A stretch of 64,000 bases of DNA from Leuconostoc suionicum (lineage in GTDB: Bacteria > Bacillota > Bacilli > Lactobacillales > Lactobacillaceae), in assembly GCF_001891125.1 (NCBI RefSeq), contig NZ_CP015247.1, positions 762,501 to 826,500 on the forward strand, in the 5' to 3' direction. Shown piece after piece: positions 41,129 through 50,795 of the stretch. The notes under the pieces were generated by a model that saw only the letters and a program-made list of their open reading frames with translations, ran no database searches and was not told the DNA's origin. A program made the position numbers and the translations under genes. Positions within the stretch are counted from its first letter, which is position 1. The number at the start of each line of letters is the position of its first letter.

Positions 41129-42322
41129 ATGACAAGTAGTACAGAAAAAATTAAAACAGCAGTTAAAGAGCTGAAAAAAGGTAAGCTGATTATTTTGAGC
41201 GATGACAAAAATAGAGAACATGAAGGAGACTTGGTCGGTTTAGCATCATTTGCGACGGCAGCTACAGTCAATGAAGCCCTTTCAATTGCAAGGGGCGTTC
41301 TAGCTGTGCCAATGACTAAATCTCGTGCTGATGAACTCGGGTTAGATCAAATGACGACGCATAATTCTGAAAAATTTGGAACAAAGTTCACTGTGAGTGT
41401 TGATCATATTGACAGCACGACGGGTGTTTCTGCGTATGAACGTGCTGCCACAATCAAAAATTTGGCTAATTTAAGTACAACATCCGCTGACTTTGAGACG
41501 CCAGGTCATATTTTTCCATTAGTCGCTGAAGATGGTGGCGTACTGACACGACAGGGACATACTGAGGGAGCTGTTGAGTTAGCTAAAATAGCTGGTGTGC
41601 CACCCGTGGCGTATATAATAGAAGTTTTGGCACAAGACGGAACAATGGCCCGAGAAAAAGAACTTAAAGAATTAGCGCAAAAACACGATATATTTCAATT
41701 ATCAATGCAGGATCTAATTAATTATCGAGAGAATCAAAAACTAGCAGGCATTGATGAGGGGGCAACGGTATATTTACCAACTCAATATGGTGATTTTCAT
41801 TTGACGGAGTTCAGCGTGAATGATGAAGAAAAATCGGACTTGCTCATTCAAAGCAGTCGTAGTTTTGATCAAATTCCCTTAGTTCGCTTACACTCCGAGT
41901 GCTTAACCGGCGAAATATTTAGTTCAAAACGTTGCGAATGCGGTCCTCAATTGAGAGAAACGCTCAAAATAATAAATAAGCAGGGTGGAGCTCTTGTTTA
42001 TCTTCGTCAAGAAGGTCGTGGTATTGGACTCCATGAAAAACTAAAAAGTTATGTGTTGCAAGAAAATAAGTTTGATACGTATGATGCGAATGTTCACTTA
42101 GGGCATCTACCGGATGAACGGGACTATAAAAAGGCTGCCGAAATTCTGAAAATATCAGGATTAACGAAAATTCGCTTATTAACAAATAATCCGGATAAAG
42201 TGCAGTCGTTAATTGAGGAAGGTATTGAGGTTACTGAACAGGTACCCTTAATTACAGGCATTAATGACACGAATAAACAATACATGCAAACCAAAAAGAA
42301 AAAATTCAATCACAAGCTGTGA
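41129..42322 (+). CDS. ribBA: Bifunctional DHBP synthase/GTP cyclohydrolase II
   Basis: The 397-residue fusion has an N-terminal 3,4-dihydroxy-2-butanone 4-phosphate synthase domain (LSDDKNREHEGDLVGLA, GHIFPLVAEDGGVLTRQGHTE) and a C-terminal GTP cyclohydrolase II domain with zinc ligands in HSECLTGEIFSSKRCECGPQ and RQEGRGIGL. It supplies both branches of the riboflavin pathway from ribulose 5-phosphate and GTP. Central in the operon. Confidence 0.95.
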   Translation: MTSSTEKIKTAVKELKKGKLIILSDDKNREHEGDLVGLASFATAATVNEALSIARGVLAVPMTKSRADELGLDQMTTHNSEKFGTKFTVSVDHIDSTTGVSAYERAATIKNLANLSTTSADFETPGHIFPLVAEDGGVLTRQGHTEGAVELAKIAGVPPVAYIIEVLAQDGTMAREKELKELAQKHDIFQLSMQDLINYRENQKLAGIDEGATVYLPTQYGDFHLTEFSVNDEEKSDLLIQSSRSFDQIPLVRLHSECLTGEIFSSKRCECGPQLRETLKIINKQGGALVYLRQEGRGIGLHEKLKSYVLQENKFDTYDANVHLGHLPDERDYKKAAEILKISGLTKIRLLTNNPDKVQSLIEEGIEVTEQVPLITGINDTNKQYMQTKKKKFNHKL

Positions 42323-42346
42323 TTGACATTAAGCAGGTAAATAAAA

Positions 42347-42817
42347 TTGATTTATAAAGCTAAATTAATTGATCTAAAAAGTAAAAAAATTGCAATTGTT
42401 GTCAGTAAGTTTAATGATTTAATTGTTAAGCAACTCCTTGCTGGCGCGCAAGAATCTCTAGAAATGCATGGTATTGATACGGGTAATATTGATATTATTT
42501 GGGTGCCAGGAGCTTTGGAAATTCCAATGGTTGCCAAAAAAATAGCACAGGATCAAAAATATGATGGTATTGTAACACTTGGTGCTGTAATAAAAGGAGA
42601 TACAGCTCATTATGACCTTGTCATTAATGGTGTTGCTAACGGTGTTTCTCAAATAAGTTTAAGTACCGATGTGCCAATTGTTTTTGGTGTGTTGACTACG
42701 GATACGTTAGAGCAAGCACAGCAACGGTCAGGGGCGAAATCAGGAAACAAAGGGGCCGAAGTTGCACTCAGCTTGTTGGAGCTTATTAATATCTTTGATC
42801 AAATAAAATCCATTTGA
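42347..42817 (+). CDS. ribH: 6,7-dimethyl-8-ribityllumazine synthase
   Basis: The 156-residue enzyme condenses the two pathway precursors. Its motifs are [47 protein letters not shown] and [17 protein letters not shown]. The start is a TTG at 42347 with a modest AGG upstream; no ATG of suitable position exists, and the N-terminus then fits family proteins. It closes the rib operon, 24 bases after ribBA. Confidence 0.93.
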   Translation: MIYKAKLIDLKSKKIAIVVSKFNDLIVKQLLAGAQESLEMHGIDTGNIDIIWVPGALEIPMVAKKIAQDQKYDGIVTLGAVIKGDTAHYDLVINGVANGVSQISLSTDVPIVFGVLTTDTLEQAQQRSGAKSGNKGAEVALSLLELINIFDQIKSI

Positions 42818-42928
42818 TAAGCGTTTCTCATATTGCTGATATTGTTTTCATTTTCTATTCTTTTTTGTTTGCCTATAATACAGCGTTTGTTTAGTTATGT
42901 TACAATGGAAGTATCATACTAATTAGAT

Positions 42929-43245
42929 AAGAATAATCATTTTTATTCTTCTTTTATCATAATCTCATATATTATGAGAGAATAAATTTTGACAGCGAAG
43001 AGCGTAACTTAGTTACGTGGAGACATACAATGACTAATTTAAGATGGAAATGATTCATTTTTATCTATAAAGCGCAGTGATCAATCAAGTGAGTGTTAGG
43101 GACTCCGTTTGAATTGATCATTATTGTTGCGCTTGTTCTTGAATAGTATGCAACTGCCAACATGAACACGCTGGGAAAAACGTGTCGTGGCCACATTTCA
43201 TCATGTGGTTTTATAATCTTTCCATAAGCAGTAAACAAAAAGGAG
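42929..43245 (+). promoter_or_regulatory. Hairpin-rich leader upstream of the P-type ATPase
   Basis: Between ribH and the ATPase (42818-43253) there is no gene but a series of complementary segments: AAGAATAA/TTATTCTT (42929-42950), TCTCATA/TATGAGA (42963-42979), CGTAAC/GTTACG (43003-43017), a long stem GCGCA...GATCAAT with ATTGATC...TGCGC (43072-43132) enclosing GAGT/ACTC, ACACG/CGTGT (about 43165-43185), and a CCACAT/ATGTGG hairpin followed by TTTT (43190-43214). TACAAT at 42901-42906 could be a -10 box. The last hairpin resembles an attenuator. A cation-responsive RNA is plausible; class unknown. Confidence 0.5.
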
Positions 43246-43253
43246 GACACTAA

Positions 43254-45893
43254 ATGGAAGCATTCCGAAGAGGTGTTAAGGAAACAATCACAGCGCACCA
43301 CGTTGATATGGGGAAAGGCTTAGATGCTGAGCAAGTTTCTAAAAATCGTGAAAAATACGGTGCCAACGTTTTTGTAGCTGAAAAAAAAGTTTCATTGTTG
43401 AAAAAAATCTTAATCAGCCTAAATGATGTTGCTACAATCATTTTGCTAATTGCGGCGGTTATTTCGTTTGTTGCTACGTACTTAGAAAATACGGGGAACT
43501 ATTTTGAAAGTCTCTTAATTATTGGTATTGTCGTTATTAATTCGGTCTTATCAATTGTTCAGGAAGGAAAAGCTGAGGATTCATTAGAAGCCTTGCAAAA
43601 CCTCAATCGAACGCAAGTTAAAGTTTTACGTGATGGACAGATAGACCAAATTGACGCGGATGATGTTGTTCTTGGGGATGTATTGGTTGTCGAAAATGGT
43701 AGCGCAATCGCCGCTGATGCCCGTTTAATTGAGGCTATTGAGCTTCAAGCTGAAGAGTCTGCTTTAACAGGTGAAAGTTTGCCGGTTGAAAAGAATGCAG
43801 ATGCTACGTTTAAACCGGACGATGAAGTTGGCCTTGGAGAACGAATTACGATGGTATATCGTGGGACGACGATTGTTAACGGGCATGGACGAGCAATTGT
43901 TACAGCCGTTGGTATGCAGACTGAAATGGGTAAAATTGCCAGTCTACTTAGTAATGAGTCAAAAATTCCACTAACACCATTGCAAAGACGTTTAGTTCAA
44001 TTAGGAAAAAACATTTCTTGGGTAGCTATAGGTGCCGCAGTGGTTGTGCTTGGGCTAGGTATTTATCAGGGTATGGATTTGAAGCACATCTTTTTGACAG
44101 CAATTTCGCTGGCCGTTGCGGTTGTTCCAGAAACATTAGCAGTAATTGTTACAATGACATTGGCGCTTGGCGTCCAACGAATCGCACAAAAGCATGCGAT
44201 TATTCGACGGCTGCCAGCAGTAGAAACCTTGGGCACAACGAACGTCATTGCTTCCGATAAAACGGGGACATTAACACAAAACAAGATGACTGTTCGAAAG
44301 GTGTGGCAAGAGGAACAGGATCATTTGACCGATATTTCAGATGGCTTGGACGATGCTACTAAGGAAGTGTTATTTTTGGCAGCCATATCAACCAATGTTT
44401 CTGTTAAAACTGTTGAGGGACAGACTGTTTATGATGGTCTACCGACAGAAGTAGCGTTAGTAAGGGCTATTAATGAAGAAGCGACACGGGAAGAGTTGTT
44501 AGAAAAGTATCCGCTAGTAGAACAAATACCGTTTAATTCGACGAAAAAAAGAATGACTACCGTTCATAAGCAACCAGAAGGTGGCTACATTGCGATTACC
44601 AAAGGCGCATTTGATGTTTTGCTTCCAATGATTAAGCATGGGAATCGTGATAAAGCTGAAAGTGTTAACAAAACTTTTGGTGGACAGGCATTACGCGTTT
44701 TGACGATCGCTAAAAGAACATTTGATGTTATGCCGGAAGTGCCAACACAAGAATTTTATGAACAAGATTTGACATTGGTTGGGCTAGTTGGTATTATTGA
44801 TCCGCCACGACCAGAATCGGCACCAGCGGTTGAAAAGGCTCGTCTTGCAGGTGTTAGAACAATTATGATCACCGGAGATCACGTTGAAACAGCTAGTGCA
44901 ATTGCGCGTGAAATTGGCATTTTACGTACTGGAGATCAAACAATTACAGGTTCAGAATTAGCTAAATTATCAGACAAAGAGCTCGATGATAATGTTCAGC
45001 AGTATAGCGTGTATGCCCGTGTGACACCAACGGATAAAATTAGAATTATTAAATCATGGCAACGTCAAGATGCAACCATTGCGATGACTGGAGATGGTGT
45101 CAACGATGCTCCCGCATTAAAAGCAGCGGATGTCGGTATTTCGATGGGTGAGACAGGGACAGATGTTGCCCGTGAAGCTTCGGACATCATTTTGACAGAC
45201 GATAATTTTGCGACGATTATTAATGCTATTTCTGAAGGACGTGGTGTTTATGTTAAAGTTCGAAAGACAATTAATTTCTTATTAAGTGCCAATATATCAG
45301 AGCTGTTAGTGATCTTGATAGCCATGTTGCTAGGATGGGGTTCACCACTGTTGCCCGTACACCTGTTGTTCATTAACTTGGTATCAGATGGTTTGCCAGG
45401 ATTTGCTCTTAGTCGTGAGCCAATGTTAACCAACGTCATGAACGAACCGCCGATGCCTAAAAACACAAAGTTATTCGCACAAGGGCTAGGTCGTCAAATT
45501 GGCTTAAATGCTGCTTTGTTTGCGATTGTTACCTTGGTAGCCATCTGGGTTGGACAAAATGTTGTCTTTGGTGGTTTGCAAGCTAACGAGCAAATTGGTC
45601 AAACAATGGCTTTCACCATTCTGTCATTGACTTCTATATTCCACGTGTTCAATATTCGTTCAGAAAAGACGCTTTTTGCTATTAGTTATCGTGCTAATCC
45701 TTCTTTAGTTAACATGGCAATTTTAGCGACCGTAATTACCTTAGTGATCACGTTAATGCCATTTACACAGACGTTATTTGGTTTAACCGCGCTTTCATTA
45801 GGACACTGGATTGTGATTATAGTTCTTTCTTTAGCACCTACAATCGTTATTGAGTTGTTAAAGTATGTACGCCCAACATTGTTTAAAGTATAA
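43254..45893 (+). CDS. P2-type cation-transporting ATPase
   Basis: The 879-residue pump has about ten helices, the actuator motif ALTGESLPVEKN, phosphorylation motif SDKTGTLTQNKM with Asp335, the nucleotide motif ITKGAFDVLL, MTGDGVNDAPALKAADVGISMG and a helix 6 NLVSDGLPGFAL. Helix 4 reads AVVPETLAVIV in place of the PEGLP of sarco/endoplasmic Ca pumps, and the whole resembles the bacterial Ca2+/Mn2+ group (LMCA1, YoaB). Ion specificity is open; the structured leader hints at a divalent cation. RBS AAAGGAGG. A terminator follows. Confidence 0.9.
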   Translation: MEAFRRGVKETITAHHVDMGKGLDAEQVSKNREKYGANVFVAEKKVSLLKKILISLNDVATIILLIAAVISFVATYLENTGNYFESLLIIGIVVINSVLSIVQEGKAEDSLEALQNLNRTQVKVLRDGQIDQIDADDVVLGDVLVVENGSAIAADARLIEAIELQAEESALTGESLPVEKNADATFKPDDEVGLGERITMVYRGTTIVNGHGRAIVTAVGMQTEMGKIASLLSNESKIPLTPLQRRLVQLGKNISWVAIGAAVVVLGLGIYQGMDLKHIFLTAISLAVAVVPETLAVIVTMTLALGVQRIAQKHAIIRRLPAVETLGTTNVIASDKTGTLTQNKMTVRKVWQEEQDHLTDISDGLDDATKEVLFLAAISTNVSVKTVEGQTVYDGLPTEVALVRAINEEATREELLEKYPLVEQIPFNSTKKRMTTVHKQPEGGYIAITKGAFDVLLPMIKHGNRDKAESVNKTFGGQALRVLTIAKRTFDVMPEVPTQEFYEQDLTLVGLVGIIDPPRPESAPAVEKARLAGVRTIMITGDHVETASAIAREIGILRTGDQTITGSELAKLSDKELDDNVQQYSVYARVTPTDKIRIIKSWQRQDATIAMTGDGVNDAPALKAADVGISMGETGTDVAREASDIILTDDNFATIINAISEGRGVYVKVRKTINFLLSANISELLVILIAMLLGWGSPLLPVHLLFINLVSDGLPGFALSREPMLTNVMNEPPMPKNTKLFAQGLGRQIGLNAALFAIVTLVAIWVGQNVVFGGLQANEQIGQTMAFTILSLTSIFHVFNIRSEKTLFAISYRANPSLVNMAILATVITLVITLMPFTQTLFGLTALSLGHWIVIIVLSLAPTIVIELLKYVRPTLFKV

Positions 45894-45897
45894 AGCA

Positions 45898-45933
45898 TAA
45901 AAAACCTTGTCATTTTGTTGGCAAGGTTTTTTT
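45898..45933. terminator. Bidirectional terminator after the ATPase
   Basis: AAAACCTTG and CAAGGTTTT form the stem and T/A runs lie on both sides; it serves the convergent DUF1349 gene too. Confidence 0.85.
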
Positions 45934-45952
45934 AATGCTTTATATAATAAAT

Positions 45953-46528
45953 TTAGTTATTATTTTCAGATAAAACAAAATTAGTAAATGTAGATTTAAA
46001 TCCATCTCCTTGGGGACTGCATCCATAGACACCTATGCTGATTTTTGTGATAGGTTCATCATAATTGAGGTTAAAAATTCGAAGCTGAAAATAGTTTTCT
46101 CCATCATATGAGGCTTCAACAATAAAATCATTTTCTTGACGATTAATTCTATAATAAATTTCGTTTATTTTTGAAGAAATATCAGTTGTTGCCCAATCAG
46201 AATAGCCTGACTTAGTTACAACGCCACCTAATCGTTGGAAAGATGTGTTTTCAAATTCACTAGAAAACTTTGCCCAATTATCATTATCAATATAGACGAT
46301 AATACCACATTGATCGTATAAAAAATTACTTTGGAAGGCTGTTTTAACTGAAAATGTAAAATTTTTAGATGTTACTGATTCCATGAACATCGGTGCATTT
46401 GTCACACTAAACCCGTAGTGAGTTCTTTGCCATAAATCTGTGCCATTTTCTGTAATCAGTTCAAGTTGATTATTTGATGAGATTGTAAACTTTTTAGGTT
46501 CATTGACCCATGTGAAATTTTTGAGCAT
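45953..46528 (-). CDS. DUF1349-family protein
   Basis: The 191-residue soluble protein has the concanavalin-like beta-sandwich pattern of DUF1349: WQRTHYGFSVTNAPMFME, FLYDQCGIIVYIDNDNWAKFSSEFEN, SYDGENYFQLRIF and KISIGVYGCSPQGDGFK. It has no signal peptide. It follows an MFS transporter and an alpha-glucosidase on the same strand under a LacI-family regulator, so a role in handling an imported glucoside is likely. Its reaction is unknown. Confidence 0.82.
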   Translation of the reverse strand: MLKNFTWVNEPKKFTISSNNQLELITENGTDLWQRTHYGFSVTNAPMFMESVTSKNFTFSVKTAFQSNFLYDQCGIIVYIDNDNWAKFSSEFENTSFQRLGGVVTKSGYSDWATTDISSKINEIYYRINRQENDFIVEASYDGENYFQLRIFNLNYDEPITKISIGVYGCSPQGDGFKSTFTNFVLSENNN

Positions 46529-46561
46529 TTAAATTGTTTCTCCTTACATCATTTGATGAGC

Positions 46562-47734
46562 TTACAGTTGATTGTTTGTTTTCTTCTGAAAAAATAGCTG
46601 ATAAATCAAAATAATCACTGTAAGAATAATTAACAACCAAAATATTGTTAAGAAAGGTCCTGCTTGAGTTGTTAAAGAATTAAGTTTACCTAATTCACTT
46701 AGAAAAAATGGAGTTGAGAATGATCCCAAATTGGCACCAATCAAAAGCGTTGAGTTGGCTAATGTCTCGGAACCTTCTGGTGCGATAACATTAACCAATG
46801 AGAAGATATAAGATCCAACGAGAGGGTAAGATATACCACAAATAATTGCGCCAATAGTTGCGCCCAAAACACTGTGATAAGAAACAATGACAAGAGAACC
46901 AATGGCCATAAATATAATGCCTATAGGTAAAACAAATTTCTTGACAAAGCCATAAACGCGCCCAAAAAATATACCAGTAATCATGCCCATGAGGGTGTTG
47001 ACTGAAATAATTAAACTGGAAACGGCTCCGGTTTTCGAGAGATCCGTCACAACAATGTTTGGGATTTGAATAACAACAGAAGTAGAACATGCAACCATTA
47101 AGGCAAGTAATAAAGTCATGATAATAACTGAAACATTAATTCGCTGTTTTTTATCACTGTTAGTTTCTGGGATGGGCGGTTCAGGTACAACTTTTAAGAA
47201 GAAAGCTAACAATGGAAAAGCCAGAAGGTAGATTAGAAAGGATGCGTGCCAATTAATAAGGACTAGCATACCAACTATTATGTTAAGAATTGACACACCA
47301 ATTTGTTCTGTAGCAGAACGAAAACCTAACATTTCTGATCGAGTTGGATCTTCGTAAAACAAATCTATAATTGTGATAGCCAATGAATTGAATAAACCAA
47401 TGCCACAGCCTACAATTAATCTAGAAATCAGTATTAATGAAAAATTGTGAGAAAAAAGAGGAAAAACACCGGCTACTCCTGTTAAAATTAAACCAATTGA
47501 AATGGTCTTTTTGATACCAATTTTTTTAGATATAATACCAGACAATAGTAGAGTCACCATGACTGAAAACTGTTGTATGGTTGCAATCATATCAATTTTT
47601 GCAACAGAAATATTTGGAAAACTTTTTGCCATTTCAGGTAAAGCAGATGAAATGGCTGTACCTGTTGTGATCATGATAGAGACTGATAAGATAGCTAGGA
47701 TAAAAATTTTTGAGTGAGGGTTCTTCTGACTCAA
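46562..47734 (-). CDS. MFS transporter
   Basis: The 390-residue protein has twelve hydrophobic segments and MFS features, such as GIISKKIGIKKTISIGL in loop 2-3 and RLIVGCGIGLFNSLAI in helix 4. A TTG start at 47734 is preferred because AAGGTG lies upstream and no ATG precedes the first helix. It sits between an alpha-glucosidase and a DUF1349 gene, so it may import the corresponding sugar; drug efflux is the alternative because MFS sequence alone does not decide. Confidence 0.78.
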   Translation of the reverse strand: MSQKNPHSKIFILAILSVSIMITTGTAISSALPEMAKSFPNISVAKIDMIATIQQFSVMVTLLLSGIISKKIGIKKTISIGLILTGVAGVFPLFSHNFSLILISRLIVGCGIGLFNSLAITIIDLFYEDPTRSEMLGFRSATEQIGVSILNIIVGMLVLINWHASFLIYLLAFPLLAFFLKVVPEPPIPETNSDKKQRINVSVIIMTLLLALMVACSTSVVIQIPNIVVTDLSKTGAVSSLIISVNTLMGMITGIFFGRVYGFVKKFVLPIGIIFMAIGSLVIVSYHSVLGATIGAIICGISYPLVGSYIFSLVNVIAPEGSETLANSTLLIGANLGSFSTPFFLSELGKLNSLTTQAGPFLTIFWLLIILTVIILIYQLFFQKKTNNQL

Positions 47735-47784
47735 CTACAACACCTTCTTTTTGTCAAAATTATTGGAAGTTTAGTACGTTTTGA

Positions 47785-49455
47785 TTACTTCTCGAAAAGA
47801 TAAGCTTTACTTTCATATGGTCGTAATTTTGTGTCCAAATCATCCGCGTAATTATTAATTAACAGTTTAGTTGCTTCGGACTGTTGATAGTTACGTTCAA
47901 CGGTTGCGTCGGTGAAATTACTCAAAACAAGTAGTGTCTTTCCTTCATAATGACGGCGGTAAGCGTAAACTTGAGTGTCTTCTGAATCAATAGGTTCAAA
48001 TGTTCCGTACCTTATAAGTTCTGAATCATGGCGAAGTTGAATTAACTTTTGATAGTGATAGAAAACAGAGTTTTTGTCAGATAAACTATTCTCCACATTA
48101 ATTTCATTGTAGTTACTGTTTAGTCCATACCAAGGAGTTGCTTTCGAGAATCCAGCATTTTCACTACTATTCCATTGCATTGGTGTTCTAGCATTGTCAC
48201 GTGACATATTAGCCAAGTATCTTAGCATTGTTTCTTGATTTAGAATATGCTTTTGGTTAACTAATTCATCATAGAAATTAATCGATTCAATATCTTCATA
48301 CTGATTTAGTTCAGTAAAGTGTCCATTGGTCATACCAATTTCTTCACCTTCATAAATATATGGTGTACCTTGCATCATATGTAAGGTTGTTGCCAACATT
48401 TTCGCTGATAGTTCTCTAAATTCAGGGGAGTCATTTCCAAAACGAGACACTGCCCGTGGTTGGTCATGGTTGTTCCAATATAGGCTGTTCCAACCCTTAC
48501 CATCAAGCCCTGTTTGCCAACGATTTAATGATTTTTTCAGCTCAATTAATTTGACAGGTTCATCATTCCATTTTCCCATTCGTACATCTGGGTTAGAGCT
48601 TAGCACGACATGTTCAAATTGAAATACCATATTCAGCTCATGACTATCTAAGCCAGTATATTTAATCGCATCGGTAGGGGTTGCTCCAGGCATTTCACCA
48701 ACTGTGATTGTGTCGTATTTCGACAAAACTTCTTCATTCATCTGACGTAAAAACTCATTTAAGCGATGCCCATCAGCAACGAAGTCCATTGTAGTACCTG
48801 ATGTTACAGGTTCAGGTATATTAGGAAGACCTGCAGGCTTGGAAATTAAATTAATAACGTCCATTCGGAAACCATCTACGCCCTTATCTAACCAGAAACG
48901 TTCAACATCAAAGACAGCTTCACGAACTTCAGGATTTTCCCAATTGAGATCGGGCTGTGCTGCAGCGAACATATGTAGATAGTATTGCTTCCGTTCCGGT
49001 ACATAAGTCCAAGCTGATCCACCAAAGGCCGCTAACCAATTATTTGGTTCATGACCATCAACCGGATCGCGCCAGATATAGTAATCAGAGTAGAGATTAT
49101 CTTGACTTTTACGGCTTTCCTTAAACCAAGCATGCTGGTCTGAAGTGTGATTGACAACCAAATCCATCATGATTTTAAGATCAAGTTGGTGAGCTTGTTG
49201 CAATAACTCATCGAAATCTTGCATTGTTCCATAATTGGAATTAATGTTTTTGTAATCAGCTATATCGTAACCGTTATCTTTGTTAGGAGAAGTATAAATT
49301 GGATTAAGCCAAATTACATCTGCGCCAAGGTTATGAATGTATTGTAAGCGCTGTTTAATACCTGCCAAATCACCGATGCCATCATTATTACTATCCTGAA
49401 AACTCATCGGATATACTTGATAAACTACAGAGTCTTTGAACCATTCTTTTGTCAT
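47785..49455 (-). CDS. GH13 alpha-glucosidase (oligo-1,6-glucosidase type)
   Basis: The 556-residue enzyme has the TIM-barrel GH13 motifs: DLVVNHTSDQH (region I), GVDGFRMDVIN with the nucleophile Asp (II), TVGEMPGATP with the acid/base Glu (III) and WNNHDQPRAVSRFG (IV). The segment ENSLSDKNSVFYHYQKLIQLR and the C-terminal beta domain are normal. ATG at 49455 follows AGGAG; a longer frame reaches 49497. It hydrolyses isomaltose-like or related oligosaccharides. Twin LacI-type operators lie just upstream and the LacI gene is divergent. Confidence 0.9.
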   Translation of the reverse strand: MTKEWFKDSVVYQVYPMSFQDSNNDGIGDLAGIKQRLQYIHNLGADVIWLNPIYTSPNKDNGYDIADYKNINSNYGTMQDFDELLQQAHQLDLKIMMDLVVNHTSDQHAWFKESRKSQDNLYSDYYIWRDPVDGHEPNNWLAAFGGSAWTYVPERKQYYLHMFAAAQPDLNWENPEVREAVFDVERFWLDKGVDGFRMDVINLISKPAGLPNIPEPVTSGTTMDFVADGHRLNEFLRQMNEEVLSKYDTITVGEMPGATPTDAIKYTGLDSHELNMVFQFEHVVLSSNPDVRMGKWNDEPVKLIELKKSLNRWQTGLDGKGWNSLYWNNHDQPRAVSRFGNDSPEFRELSAKMLATTLHMMQGTPYIYEGEEIGMTNGHFTELNQYEDIESINFYDELVNQKHILNQETMLRYLANMSRDNARTPMQWNSSENAGFSKATPWYGLNSNYNEINVENSLSDKNSVFYHYQKLIQLRHDSELIRYGTFEPIDSEDTQVYAYRRHYEGKTLLVLSNFTDATVERNYQQSEATKLLINNYADDLDTKLRPYESKAYLFEK

Positions 49456-49502
49456 TAGTAAGTTCTCCTTTAAATGTTTATGAATATAGGATATCACTAT
49501 GC

Positions 49503-49546
49503 GTAAACGTTTACAATGCCGTCTTATAAGCTAAGTAAACGTTTAC
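49503..49546. promoter_or_regulatory. Twin LacI-type operators
   Basis: Two identical perfect palindromes GTAAACGTTTAC at 49503-49514 and 49535-49546, 32 bp centre to centre (about three helical turns). They lie between the alpha-glucosidase and the divergent LacI gene and suit binding by one or two dimers on the same DNA face. Confidence 0.82.
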
Positions 49547-49605
49547 TCAAATGAAAAACTAAAGTACCAGTAATTACAAAGAAAATATAAGAATTTATTT
49601 AATTT

Positions 49606-49633
49606 TTGTGATTGAAAAACGTTAGGCTATAAT
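49606..49633 (+). promoter_or_regulatory. Promoter of the LacI-family gene
   Basis: TTGTGA (49606-49611), 16 bases, TATAAT (49628-49633), 36 bases before the ATG. The operators are about 60 bases upstream of this -35. Confidence 0.65.
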
Positions 49634-49668
49634 AAAATGAGTTATTAAATGCGAAAACGGGGTTAATT

Positions 49669-50652
49669 ATGTCAGTGACAATTAAAGATGTTGCTAGAAG
49701 TGCAAATGTTTCAATTGCAACTGTTTCTAGGGTGTTAGCAGGTAAAAAGGAAGCATACTCAGATTCGACTGAAAAACGAGTCAAAAAAGCCATTCAAGAG
49801 TTAGGCTATAAAAAGAATATAGCAGCAGTTGAATTGGTGACAATGCATAGTAATGTTGTTGCTATTTTGGTACCGACCCCTAAAACAAATTTTGCTATGA
49901 AAATTATTGAAAGCATTCAAACGGAAGCTTTTAAGAGAGACCTGAGTGTGATTATTTTATTTGTTGGTGATAATGACGAAGAGATGCAAGTTAAAGCACT
50001 TAATACAGTCATAGAAAGACCAGTAAATGGCATACTATTAATTTCAGTGGAATTATATGGCGAGGCTATTGAGTTGCTCAAAAATACGAATATTCCACAT
50101 TTGTTTGTTTCGACAGCAGTAGATAAAGAGTCACAATTCGTCTCATCGGATGATTTTAAAATTGGATACGAAGCTACTCAATTTTTGATTAATAAAGGTC
50201 ATAAAGAAATAGGATTAGCCAGTTTGGAAATCAATAGTTTTATTGGACATCGAAGAGTTCTTGGATATCTTGCCGCCTTGAAGGATAACCACCTTACGGA
50301 AAATAAGAATTTTATTTTTGAGGGGGATTATTCGTATGACAGTGGTGTTGAAGCTTTAAACCATTATGTATCACAAACAGACGTAACTGCTATTATTGGC
50401 GCAAGTGATTTAGTAGCAATAGGAATTTTAAACACAGCAAAACAGCTTCATATTAGTGTCCCAGATGATCTTGCGGTGGTAAGTATTGATGGCACTTATT
50501 TAGTTGATATTGTTAGTCCACGTCTAACTAGTATTACACAAGCTTTTTCGACAATGGGCGCAACAGCTTTGAAAATGTTATTTAACGACACAACTACTGG
50601 TCCTCATCACATGTATGTACCATTTCAAATAGACGAGCGTGAGAGTACCTAA
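49669..50652 (+). CDS. LacI-family transcriptional regulator (alpha-glucoside locus)
   Basis: The 327-residue protein has an N-terminal helix-turn-helix (TIKDVARSANVSIATVSRVL) and a ligand-binding domain with the usual LVSPRLTSITQAF end. It is divergent from the alpha-glucosidase-MFS-DUF1349 operon and two identical operators lie between. It is thus the likely repressor of that operon, probably relieved by a glucoside. RBS GGGGTTAATT is weak-moderate. It is a different paralogue from the ribose/nucleoside regulator at 5.1 kb. Confidence 0.87.
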   Translation: MSVTIKDVARSANVSIATVSRVLAGKKEAYSDSTEKRVKKAIQELGYKKNIAAVELVTMHSNVVAILVPTPKTNFAMKIIESIQTEAFKRDLSVIILFVGDNDEEMQVKALNTVIERPVNGILLISVELYGEAIELLKNTNIPHLFVSTAVDKESQFVSSDDFKIGYEATQFLINKGHKEIGLASLEINSFIGHRRVLGYLAALKDNHLTENKNFIFEGDYSYDSGVEALNHYVSQTDVTAIIGASDLVAIGILNTAKQLHISVPDDLAVVSIDGTYLVDIVSPRLTSITQAFSTMGATALKMLFNDTTTGPHHMYVPFQIDEREST

Positions 50653-50795
50653 TGAAATGATAAGTGACTTTACATTTTCTAGTTATATTTTATTCATTTT
50701 GGAATTGACTGAATATTTATTAAAATCAGTGCGAACTTGTGTTCCCGTTTAGTCCATGGTATCATTTACAAACATGATGAAAAGAGGATGAATAA

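Noticed and set aside
42961-43245. Assignment of the ATPase leader to the yybP-ykoY or M-box family
   Set aside because: The conserved core strings of both families could not be matched by eye; only isolated similarities such as GTTAGG and CTGCC were seen.
43771-44260. Plus-strand alternative frames within the ATPase gene
   Set aside because: They are out of frame with all P-type ATPase motifs, which read continuously from 43254 to 45893.
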